A DNA stretch of 64,000 nucleotides, taken from assembly GCF_009870125.1 (NCBI RefSeq), contig NC_046679.1, positions 23,684,001-23,748,000 of the forward strand. Reading direction: 5' to 3'. The stretch is from Drosophila pseudoobscura (lineage: Eukaryota > Arthropoda > Insecta > Diptera > Drosophilidae). The notes under the pieces were generated by a model. The model saw nothing but the letters and a program-made list of their open reading frames with translations. It was not told the DNA's origin and made no database searches. Below, piece after piece: positions 39,049 through 49,700 of the stretch (position 1 is the first letter of the stretch; the number at the start of each line of letters is the position of its first letter). Made by a program: the position numbers and the translations under genes.

Positions 39049-40915
39049 TCATTTTTTGGAGAGGGCCAGGAACAGATCGCGGGCGTATCGGCGCACAGCC
39101 TTGCCGTTATGGTTCTGTGGGATCTCGTCAGCGAACTGTACCCCGGCGCGGAGCTGCTTCTGAGTGTCCGGCAGACGTTTGGCCACATGATCCTTGATTT
39201 GCTGAGCGGTAATATTAGCGCCAGTCTCCCTGACGATCAGGGCCCCGCCAGCATCGCCCTGGGTCTCATCATATATGCCCACGACACAGACGCGCTTAAC
39301 CTCCGGCAGCTCGAGGATGACATTCTCCACCTCGGTGGGCCAGAACTGGAGTCCCTTCCACTTGAGTACCTCCTTCTTGCGGTCGGTGATGTACAAGAAG
39401 TCGTCCTCGTCAAAGTAGCCCATGTCCCCGGTGTGGAACCAGCCATCTTCGTCCTGCATCACACGAGTGGCCTCCGGATCGCCGTAGTAGCCGTTCCACG
39501 AGTACCCATTGTGGGCGTAGATCTCGCCCGTCTGGTTGTACCCCAGATTGTTGCCATCATCGTCGACAATGCGGAGCTGAATGTTGGGCAAAGGATTGCC
39601 TGCGGCTGTCAGCTTGGCATGGCCGTGATTGAAGACCATAAAGCCCACCTCCGTCATGCCGTAAGCGGAGTTGAAGATGGCGTTCTTGGCCAACGACTGG
39701 ATGCGCTGGAGCGTGGCCTGAGTCATGCGTCCGCCACCAAAGTTGAACTTCGTCAAACTGGCCAGAGCCTCGGGCGTAGCCTCGGGGCAGTCGGCCAGGG
39801 AGCAGAAGTGCTCCGGCGGGATGAGGGCATAGGTGATCTTGTACTTCTCCACCAGATACACAAAGTAATCGGGACTGAAGGGCTTGCTGCTGATGATGCG
39901 GGTGCAGCCATTCACGGTGCTGAAAATAGAGGCCCACAGACCCGTGATCCAGTCCAGACTGGCCGAAATGAAGATGGTATCGTAGCCATTCACAAAACTG
40001 TTTGGGAGTTGGTAAAGATCAGAGTTAGTAGTGGTCTCGTCACAATAAAGAATTGCCAATGTTCTTACGACGTCTCTTGGATGAGAATCTCGTTGGAGAC
40101 ACACACAGCCTTGGGCATTCCCGTAGTTCCTGAAGAGCAGAGGATAGCCAGGGTCTGATTTGGTCCATCCCTCAGCGGTTCCGGCCTAAATGGGATCAGG
40201 ATGGTGACAATATTGATCGAGGTAGTGACCTACTTACTGGTAAAAGAATTCAGTTTTGGTGGGCTCCAGCAGATCTTGAATAGTGAGCACTCCCTCAACG
40301 GAACCGGTGAGAGTTATGATTTCTGGCTTGAAATCCGAGGTAGCGGAATATAGTTTATCATAGTTGCAAGCATCACAGAAGACCAGCTTGGGCTTTGAGA
40401 TATTATAAAGATGCTTGATGGTTGCTATACAACGTGGAGTGAAAATCAGAAATGGTTTTTGGGAGTTAATCGATTTTCCCTTGAACTTATATTCCTTTTG
40501 AATACTAACATTCTTCAAGCACTGGATTTGCTGACTGGAAGGGTGTGGAATTGAACAGACATCCCACAGCCGTGGGCATCACGTAGGTGGTGTTCTTGGC
40601 GCTGATGCCGATGACATCGGTGTGGGTCAAGCCACGTTTCTTCAGCTGCTGGGCAATGCGGATGGCCCAGGTGAGAGCCTCCTGGAAGGTAACTTCCACC
40701 TCCTCAGTGTCCGAGATCTATGGGACCACAATCCTTTTAGAGCAGTCCCCAACAAGAACTCACTGATCCCTTACCTGGCAGACATTCTTTGGCCAGTTTC
40801 TCATGTTCTTGAAGATGATCTTTCCCAAGGAGGTGTCGGGCTTGTAGTCGCACCTCAGCTGGATGCCCTTCCAGATCCGCTTCTCCGCATCGTAGCTGCA
40901 GGGTAACTTTGCCAT
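39049..40915 (-). CDS. luciferase-like / 4-coumarate-CoA ligase-like acyl-CoA synthetase
   Basis: Five exons (40915-40775, 40717-40510, 40424-40238, 40185-40069, 39997-39049) join in phase to 533 residues, normal for the family. These enzymes activate carboxylic or fatty acids as acyl-AMP and then acyl-CoA. Motifs in order: the ATP-binding loop SSGTTGMPKAV in exon 4; YGMTE in NSAYGMTEVGF; the adenylate-binding TGDMGYFDEDDFLYITDRKKE with hinge; and the C-terminal PQNHNGKAVRR with the catalytic lysine. The protein ends LSKK, not the SKL peroxisome signal of firefly luciferase, so location is uncertain. All introns are 51-85 bp. Gene order suggests D. melanogaster CG4830. A minus-strand TATA-like element sits near 41000, with several GATA sites behind it. 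Confidence 0.93.
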
Positions 40916-40994
40916 TTTCTTGATACCGAAATTAAATCACTGGACACGCGAACGAGCCGCAACTATCTATGCAGCTCTGGCCAGGGAAGGGCTA

Positions 40995-41216
40995 CTTATA
41001 AAGACGCTTCCCCATGGCCCATGCCCCTTTCAGCTTATCGCCCACGGAACGATAAGCATAGCCTAGGTTAAGTGCAAGTTATCAATGAAAGCCAGCGAAT
41101 ATAGATAAAAGGCATTGACACGAGTCAAAGAAAATACGAATAAATGTATTCATATTTATCATCTGATAGATTCAACGGCGCTCTTTAATTGAAGGTTTGT
41201 CCTTTGCGGCGATAAG
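40995..41216 (-). promoter_or_regulatory. TATA element and GATA-site cluster upstream of the acyl-CoA synthetase
   Basis: On the minus strand TTTATAAG lies at about 40994-41001, some 80 bases before the ATG. Behind it are GATA cores: GATAAG read on minus at 41034-41039 and on plus at 41051-41056 (an inverted pair about 11 bp apart), TTATC at about 41080, AGATAAAA near 41103, and GATAAG at 41211-41216. Clustered GATAAG sites are typical of fly midgut genes. Use by a GATA factor is inference. Confidence 0.5.
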
Positions 41217-44200
41217 AGTGATTAAATTTTAATTCCATTGCCCAGTCAATGGCAACATCCATCCCTAATTGCCATACATTTTATCTTTGTTCCGTTGGGA
41301 GATTCCCCTTTATCAGTGGCATCTTATGTAACACTTAGTATTGTAATTTTTGTGGTAAAATTAAAGCGGAAGTTGGAATATATTTAGTTTAATAACATCA
41401 TTTTTTTTAATGGGCTAGCCTCATCTATTGCTCAGAGTATGCAGACAAATATATATAAATTAAGCAATGTAGGACCTAGTATCTTAAACTATAGCGTATT
41501 CCACGTTCGTTATATGCATAATATCCGTATTCTGTACTTTGAACCAGCTTTAGAGTATACCTCATGACTTCTAAATTGTTGATTATAGTCCGAATGGAAA
41601 ACTTTCGTAGTTCTTTCATAAATTTTAATTAGTCACCACGGGATTATCGACACGAGCTCTCTAAGTGTTCACTAGCTGTGCAAGCCATTTAAAAGTATAT
41701 TTAGACGCGATCCCCCCCCGCCATATCACCAGATTTCGATATGAATACTACATGATATCCCATTAAGGCGACCCGTTTCCGAGGCTGATTGCCAATTCGG
41801 TGCAATTGAATGGGTCTCCTTTCGCGTTGCCTTCTGCTGCTGGGGTTCCATTCCATTCAGATTTCATTCGTATTTTTCTTTCCTTTTTGTTGCATTTCCC
41901 TGCCGTGCGGCTGACGAAAAAGTTGCTGCTGCGAAAACCTTTATTTAAATACCTTGGCGTAAAGTTCTCTCTCAAGATATTTGCAAACATCTGTTTCCTG
42001 GTTTTTGCAGCCACGGCAGCAGGCAGTGAAAATCAACTTCCCGTTCCCGAGTGGTACGTGAACTAAAACCCAATTCTGTGGCAGAGGCTCCTCCTGATGA
42101 AGTTCCGTTGCGGTTTTTCATACATCCTTTCCTGAGACGACCTCTTACTACTCTTCAAGCAAGGTTACCTGCACTCTATTCTATAGATTGCCCGTTCTTT
42201 ACCTATTAAGATAAATACAATATTTTCTTATATTGTAGATAAACTCGTAGCATAGGTCCGAAATTCAATTCAGTTCACGTGTTTTCTTACTCGCTATCTT
42301 ATCCCTAACGCTATCTTACCCTTTATGCAGTAACGCTTAAATATCGAAAACTATCCACACGGGGAAGACGTCACGTCACCAAATCATTGTCTGGAAATTA
42401 TATAAAATATATTCACTTGAGTGAGCTGAAAAAGAGGAAGTGGTTTATCTGCTACGGAATATCTTTCAGGGTATTCCCATAGTTTGGTTTTCCCATGCAA
42501 AGTTTTTCTCTTTTTGTGGCATGAATGGAACCATTTTTTATTCGATTTTTGAGCGGCTTCAAGGGACTGCCTACTTGTGCGAGATAAGGCTATTCGCGGT
42601 CTTAGTTTGTTGTGATGGCCATTCTTAACAGCTAACTAGCAGGCTACTATTGTATGAGGGAACTACTATAAGTGTACACTGAGGGAAATGGAACCATCTT
42701 CGCCATCTTCTGTCATCTGATTCGGTCTAATTCTCAGATAGTGGATGTATGTACTCCAAAATAGCCAGCAATAGCAAAAACAATAATTTCCAAGCGAAAA
42801 TAAGATTGTTATGAAAACGCACTTGGAGATACTTTATTTTCTCAGCTTTCGGAGGTTGGTTAAGGAGTACTTAATATCTAAGAAGATTGATTCTAGGCAA
42901 AGATTAGATCATTTTGATTGGATCATATTCAACGTAGCTCATGTTTTGAGTTCCAAGAATTGTTCATAGAGAAATTTTTATGGGTGGTGTTTTGCTGAGT
43001 GGATTTCTTTTTGATCCCTATCTCTGTGATTTGAGGCTGTCCTGCCAGTCTTTCTCTTCGTCCTTCTGCTGGCTGCGCAACTTATTCGCATTCGCATGCT
43101 GCTCCTGCTTTTCCACCTTTTTGCAGTTCAGTGTGTTATTATGCACTATTTTCACTGCCCTCCCGCTCTTGTTCTACGACTGTCTGTCGTTTCTTTTTGG
43201 CTCGTTTCCTTTGGCTGGTTTTCCTTTTGCTGCACACAAGTTTTTCATTTGTAATTCAAGATGTCAGTCAGCTGGGAGAACCAAAACTTAATTAAAGTTC
43301 CGCACTTTTACTGTGCCATCCTCTCCTCTCTCCTCTCCCCACTCTCCTCTCACTCTCTCGCCTTCTCGCATCTCTTTCGCTTTTATGTATGTATTTAGTT
43401 GGCCCCCGTAACGCCCATTTCGTTTAAATTCAAACTGTCTGTCCGTATGTCTAACTGTCGGTAGGTCTGTGTGTCTCCCTCTGCTCTTCTATGGGGCTCT
43501 TCTTCTGTTTGGGGTTTATCTTTCAGGTGCAAGTTTTTCCTGCCGCACCTGCAGCAAATGTCCGGACTAGCGACTTTGTTGGCCTCGCCTTAGGCGTCGG
43601 GTCACCATCCAAGCTATCCAACCCATTCTACCCATCCTCCGTGTTTCCAAGTCCTCTATAGAGCATGTGTGTGCGTAATTTTATGAGCTTATTCTATACT
43701 TTTCACTTCTAATTTGGTTTTATGCCACTGCCATGTACAGATTTCAACTTGTTGAATTAGTCCCCCAGTCCTCCGGTCCTCCAGTTCTCAGCGTTTTCAT
43801 TTTCATTCCATTCCGGTTGCGGCTCTGAGGTACATCTCCCTGATATCGGTTTCACCAGGAGCCTCACCGTATAAAGCATCTAATTTAATTAGCTGACACC
43901 GACTGGACATCTTTGGACTCACACTCTCCTGTACAGTATTTAGCATCTGGTCCGAGAGGAGGGGACACTCGTACAAGAGAAGGCAGTGTTTGGGAGTGAC
44001 GGAACCAGGTTGAGGTTTATCATCTCCTGCTGCTCATTAGGTATGCATTGAGTTTCCAGTGTCCGGTGCCAGCGCCAGAGAAACTTTTGATAACTGTAAT
44101 TAGCATATGAAGAAATCAGAGCAGGACCATTTTTCCTTGGAGCGCAGACAGGCGGAATGCCTTTGAATGGACTCCATTCTTGTTAGGGATCTATTCGCCA

Positions 44201-45487
44201 GGTGTGACAGTAATTGCATGTCGGCGGGGAATTTATCCGTGTTCATTCATTTCTGTATCCAGATATGCAACAGAGATAAGCCACTTCCCTAGTCTAGCTA
44301 TTTTACCTACCAAATAAATAAATTAATTTCTCCATCTCAGCAAAATCAAAATACCCAAGTAGCTTCAACGCAGTGTGAGCATCCCAGAGAATTATTCATC
44401 TATTAATATACATCTCAATGTCAGCTTTTTTGCCCTTTTGCACCCATTTCCCTTGAAATTTAAAATTCTCTCTTAGCCACCTCAATCCCACTTGAGTCTC
44501 TTTGCATCTATTAATATCTTCGTGTTGCACTTGCCACTGAATACGTCATTGAGTTGGGGGATTATCATCACCCTATTGCATTCCATTGGCTAGAACCTGA
44601 AGCAGAACCACATTTCACACCACCAGAAACGCCAGTATTGACCAATGTCAATGCCTTGGCCTTGGGGACAGTTGGCGGGGGAGGCCGGGGGAACTTGGGC
44701 AGGGCCGAAAGCAAATGCAAATGTAGAAACCGTAACAGAAACGGAATAAAAATCCCAAAAAGAAATACTACAAAAATAATCCCAACAGTCGCCGCGAGAA
44801 TCAGCCACTACCCATTCCTTCCGGCTTCCCAGAGGGCAAGAGAGTGGTGCCGGGCTGATGATTAAATCAGTTAAGAGCTATGGGCCATTTCAGCCAGCTC
44901 TGTGCTCTGGTGTGCTCTAGTGTGCTCTGCCTTGGGCTGCCTCCCTCCGTTCTCACTGCCCGTTCCCATACCCATTTGATGGCCAAAAACATTGGCTCGG
45001 CTTCCTCTTTCCTGCCTTTTGGTGTTGTGCATTTTTGTACCTTGCACTCGTTGGAGTGGAAAGGTATGCTGTATTCGTGTATATTCTTGATAAGAATCAA
45101 ACTCTTAAAAAATTCACAAACAGTTTTATTATCCATCAAAATTATCCGCAAGCATATCATCGTCCAGTGTTTTCGTAGCTCATTAACATATTTCTTCCTA
45201 TAATCGCATCGATAAAGAATTTTAGGTTACTAAATAGCGGGTATCTTGCAGTCGCAATATCTTCTGTACTATTCTCTTTAGTTTGTTTTGCTTTCGACTT
45301 TTATTTCGGCCTTCTTTTTGGCTGCGGAATGAATTCATTTCATGCACTTTGCTGTGGGGCTATGGGCGATGCTTATTAGTTGCAATTTGCCTGCTGTGGC
45401 CAAAGTTTGCTCGCCAAAAACCAAACCAAAACCGAAAAAACCCAAACCAAATAAATTAAATAATTGCTGGCCGAAGAAGTTGATAGG
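41217..45487. other. non-coding DNA, no gene recognised
   Basis: AT-rich sequence with a pyrimidine-rich CTCTCC tract at about 43318-43379. A degenerate repeat fragment (GGGTATCTTGCAGTCGCAAT) is at 45239-45258. ORFs such as 42980-43291 (plus) are Phe/Cys/Leu-rich artefacts of pyrimidine-rich DNA. The right edge is the 5' flank of the Gly-rich gene. Confidence 0.5.
43318..43379. repeat. CTCTCC polypyrimidine tract
   Basis: Almost uninterrupted C/T for about 50 bases, mostly CTCTCC units, equivalent to a GA-rich tract on the other strand. Confidence 0.7.
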
Positions 45488-46400
45488 ATGGGAAAAAATA
45501 AGGGCGGCGGCGGTGGTGGTGGAGCAGGAGGTGGAGGCGGCGGCAATGTAAGCAATATTTGTGTTATGCAACATGCGTATTAATTGTGAGTTAAGATACT
45601 GATTATCATCATCTAATTTGCTTAAGCTTTCAACTGGAGATGCATATACCTTCAATACCTTCAAACATCAATTGAAAATTAAAAAAACAATTTTAAGATT
45701 CGCTGATGAAGATTCCCTCAAGAAGATATACTTTTAACAAAATTACTTATAAGGAGAGGTGCTCCTCTAGTGGAATTTCGTGAAAATACCTAAAGTGGTT
45801 CATGGAAACTACCTAAAGATATCCAGTTCCCTTGTAACATCATTGTTTCATGGTTGCATATTGCTGTGAGATGATCCAAATACTGAGTCTTACCAAAACC
45901 TTATTCGGACACATTCCACATAGTTTGTTTAAACTTTAAATACTCTCCGAGTATCAGGTGGACATCCATATTCATTCAATAAAAGGCAGGCATTTGGAAT
46001 CTCTTTCAAGTGCATTTCCAGTTCCATTTCTAATCCCATTCCCATTCCCACCAAAGATTTCATATTCCATCAAACTTATCAAAGGACCCCGCCCGGCTCA
46101 TGCCACTACTCGTAATAACTAACATCTTTCTCATTAACTGACTTTGCTCAAGAACTGTACACAGTCCTAGCTCATTATTTGCCCAGAGCCAGCTCAAAGT
46201 AAAATCTTTTCGTGTGCTTTTCCTTACAGAAAAAAGGCGGCGGCGCTGGCGGTGGTAGTGCAGGAGGAGCCGCAGCAGCCGCTGGAGCTGCTGGAAATAA
46301 AAACAAAGGCGGTGGGGCTGGCGGTGACAAAGGTGGAGCCAAGAAAGGAGCAGACCAAAAGCCACCCCCAGGCGCTGGCAAGAAAGGAGGCAAGAAATAG
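45488..46400 (+). CDS. small Gly/Ala/Lys-rich basic protein
   Basis: Exon 1 (45488-45547) encodes MGKNK followed by a glycine run with one alanine, ending in Asn. A GTAAGC donor opens a 682-bp intron that ends TTCCTTACAG. Exon 2 (46230-46400) continues in phase with KKGGGAGGG, an alanine run, NKNKGGG, GGDKGGAKKGADQKPPPG and a final KKGGKK. The total is 76 residues. Consistent composition on both sides of a well-formed intron supports a real gene. Low complexity gives no domain; the basic, flexible make-up suits nucleic-acid or chromatin binding, which is inference. It converges on Cog1, the stops being 347 bp apart. Confidence 0.75.
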
Positions 46401-46747
46401 CAGTAGCCCCAATGCCAATGTGGCAACATCAAAGCGCATTATAAAATACAAATTTAGAATTAAGTTGAAATTAAAAGGATATCAGGGAATATACTATATA
46501 TGTACATATGTATCTATAATGTATGTATGTATAAATCGCTCTTACAAATAGCAGAACTGCATTGCATTACGTTCATTTTAAAAATGTATTTTTGGGATAC
46601 GAGTCGAAACATTTATAATGCGCTTTCCTAAACAATGGAACAGTTGACATCCGAGAGTATAGCGAACGAAGGGAATGAACGCTCGGCACTTCTGGTTTGG
46701 GAGTATTCCACTTGGATGCACTTCACAGGCCACTTGATTTAGCTCCT
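46401..46747. other. convergent 3' region between the Gly-rich gene and Cog1
   Basis: A 347-bp AT-rich spacer that must hold both 3' UTRs. No canonical AATAAA is evident on either strand in the expected place. An ATTAAA variant lies near 46470 on plus. Confidence 0.5.
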
Positions 46748-49700
46748 CTAGCGAAACCACTCCTGGGACATACCGAAGAATGAAGCTGCGCCCGATTTGG
46801 ATTTGCTATTATCCCCCTTGCGTGTGGTGGCACTGCCACCCGATTTCCTTGTGGGTGTCGTTGTCGTTGTCGCTGTCGTCGCAATCGCTGTCTGTGGGAA
46901 AAGAGAAATGTTATTAATTAATTAGTACTATTAATTGGTAGTTTGTCTGATTAATCTGTTAATTTGCGGCTAGCTCTGGTGATTTATGCGGAAACCCAAA
47001 AAGGGGGAGGCAAACAAGAAACAGTAAGCACACATTTGGGATAATTAGAGAACGATTTATACCGCCAGAGATCGCGGCTAATTACAAAACATGCGAGTAA
47101 CGGCCAAGTTCCCAGTCGGCCATAAATTACCCTTCTGCCCGGCGATTTGATTTCAATAATTGCAGCGATTCATTAATTAGCATTTAAGGCACTCAGCAGC
47201 ACACACACACCCGTAAGCACACTCTGCCGATGTCCTGGCCATCCACTTGGAAATTTTGGTCCCGGTTTCGAGTTCGAAACTTTTGGCCAGGCACTTGCGG
47301 TGGGTCTCTGGAGCACGGCTCTGGAAGGGTCAGGAGGAGGAGCATCATCTGCAGCACCAGTCAGTAGAAGCCGGCGAAAGTTGCAGCTAATTAAAATGTG
47401 TCTTGCGGCATTTCGGTTAATTTATTATGCTGGATGCACGAAATTAGTTTAATTAAACTGCTCCTTCAGTTTGAAGAGCTTTGAACAATTTCCAATGAAA
47501 CCAAGGAAGAAAAAGACTCCATTTACTCTTTCAACAGATTCAATCAATGTTGAGTGCATGCCATATTCTGGCGAACACAAAAACAAACATGCAAACGAGG
47601 AATGGAAACTAGTTACTATGGTATCAACAGACAGTATGATTGCTGTTTGATAAGGGAACAGGAAATGATAAACAGCGACTAATTATCCAAGTGTTTCTGT
47701 AGCACATAGCTGCCAATGAAAGGATTTATTAAGCAAAACAGGATTCCTTTTAGTTTTCCGAGATATTATCATCGGTTTTCGGTAGAGGCAAAGCACAAAA
47801 ACAAGGGATGGCTATAAAATACTATTGCCTTTTTAGTTCAATATGCAAGATATTGTATATTTAACTGGGAAATGGGGTACAACATTCGCAAATATCAATT
47901 AATTTTAGTTAATTCATGGCATGCAACTTTGACTGATTGGACTCAACAAAATCAAACATGCAAACGAGAAATGGAAACTAAATATCACTTGTCAAATATA
48001 ATTCCTACCCAACAAGAGCAAATGATGAAATTATTGATTTAGGATTGCAATTCAAAGAAATCCTATGAAAGAAATACACAAATTACAACTTGGTAATGCT
48101 TTGAATTATAGGTTCATTGAAGATATCCAATATCATAGTAATGTACTCACTTTATCTGTCTCAACGGGCTTCTGTTTGCGTTCACTGCCAGCAAGTCCAC
48201 CTGCAGCCTGCGGCATGACAATCGGTAGCAAGGGGAACCAAAGAGATGTGGAGCCCGAAGTGCTTAGGCACAGCACATTGGGATCCGCCTCGTGGGCCAA
48301 GGCGCTCGATGCAGTTGTGCCTTGGCCAGGAGCTGGCGTATAGGGTGTCAATACCCCCAGTTCGCCTTGGAGACGAGACGTGGAGCGGGCGACATGCGTG
48401 CTGATGTGCTCGGCAAACAGCTCAAAGTCGAAGGGATCGATGCAGTCCCGCAGGTTGTTTTGCTGAGAATGGATCTGATCGTACAGAGGACGCTCCTCGC
48501 GAGAGACGGCAAACACGCGCTCCAGAAACTTCAGATCAAAGTAGAGCTGTAGGGCAATGTTCTGGCTGGTCTTCGTGCACTCTGCAGCCGCCAGTCCCTC
48601 GTAGTGTCCCAGCAGCTGTCCAAGAAGTTTCTGGTTGAAGGCATGCAGCACTTTGGATGGCAGGGTCTGGGGAACAGCCAGATTTAGAGCTTGAATCAAC
48701 TGATGAAGATACGTTTGCAGTGAGAGACGCGGTTGGCTGGGAATGCGTATGGTTGACTGGACGCTCTGTTCCTGCTCCTCATCGCGCTGCTCCAGAGTAA
48801 GCGTTTGCCAGAGCTGTAAGGGGATTGTATAGATTATATGTTAATGCTAAAATACATTTAAGCGACAATTGTTACCGCAAAATCCCTCAAAACCGCTTCA
48901 TGACTGATGATCTTTGTAAGCTGTTTCTCGCAGCTGTGAGCCGTCAGGACATCCTCCACAATGAGCAGCCAGAGACTTAGCATCTCGTCTTCAATCAAAC
49001 CACAAATACGTTGCCAGTGGTCAATGCCCGCACCCGACTGATTCCATTGACGCCAGCTGGGTGGTTGACAGAAGCACAGCTTCAGGTTGGGGCACAGTTC
49101 CACCAATGCCAGACTATTGCGCAAAGCCTGGAGCAGGGCAGGACGCTCTCGTAATTGCAGCGACTTCAGTTTGGACAGATACTCTGCAACCTGCTCCTGT
49201 GCCGTTTCCCGTAGGAATTTGATCAATGACATCTTATCCTCCGTTCGCGTCGTTTGCTCTTGAAGAAGGACATTCAGCTCCTGGACGATGTCGGCCAGCT
49301 GAGAATCAAACTGCTTGCACAGATCAATGGTTGAGGAGTCGTAGCCTTTGGTGCGGTTGGCCAAACGCTTGGGCTGATCGCTGAGTGCCGCTGCCAGGCT
49401 CAGGGGCAAGTCATCGCTCTGCTCTTTCCATATCTGATGCGGTGGCGTCGACACCCCAGCCTCAATCAAAGAAAGCACCTTCTCGTAGGTCTGCTTCATG
49501 GCGTGAGCCCAACTACTGCGTATGATCTCCCTCACACGGGCATTGATGAGGGGTACATACTTTGTGGCATAAAAGTCCAGCTCGGAATGCTCCAAATGGA
49601 GCTGCTGCTCTAGATGAAGAAAGCTTGGCCTGCCTGTGGACCTGGCCGACGATTTGATATCTTGAATGGTCTGCATGTTACTGACCAAAGCGAATATCTG

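Noticed and set aside
39109-40158. 349-codon plus-strand frame opposite the acyl-CoA synthetase
   Set aside because: It is the antisense shadow of a strongly C/G-ended coding exon and crosses an intron. It has no domain.
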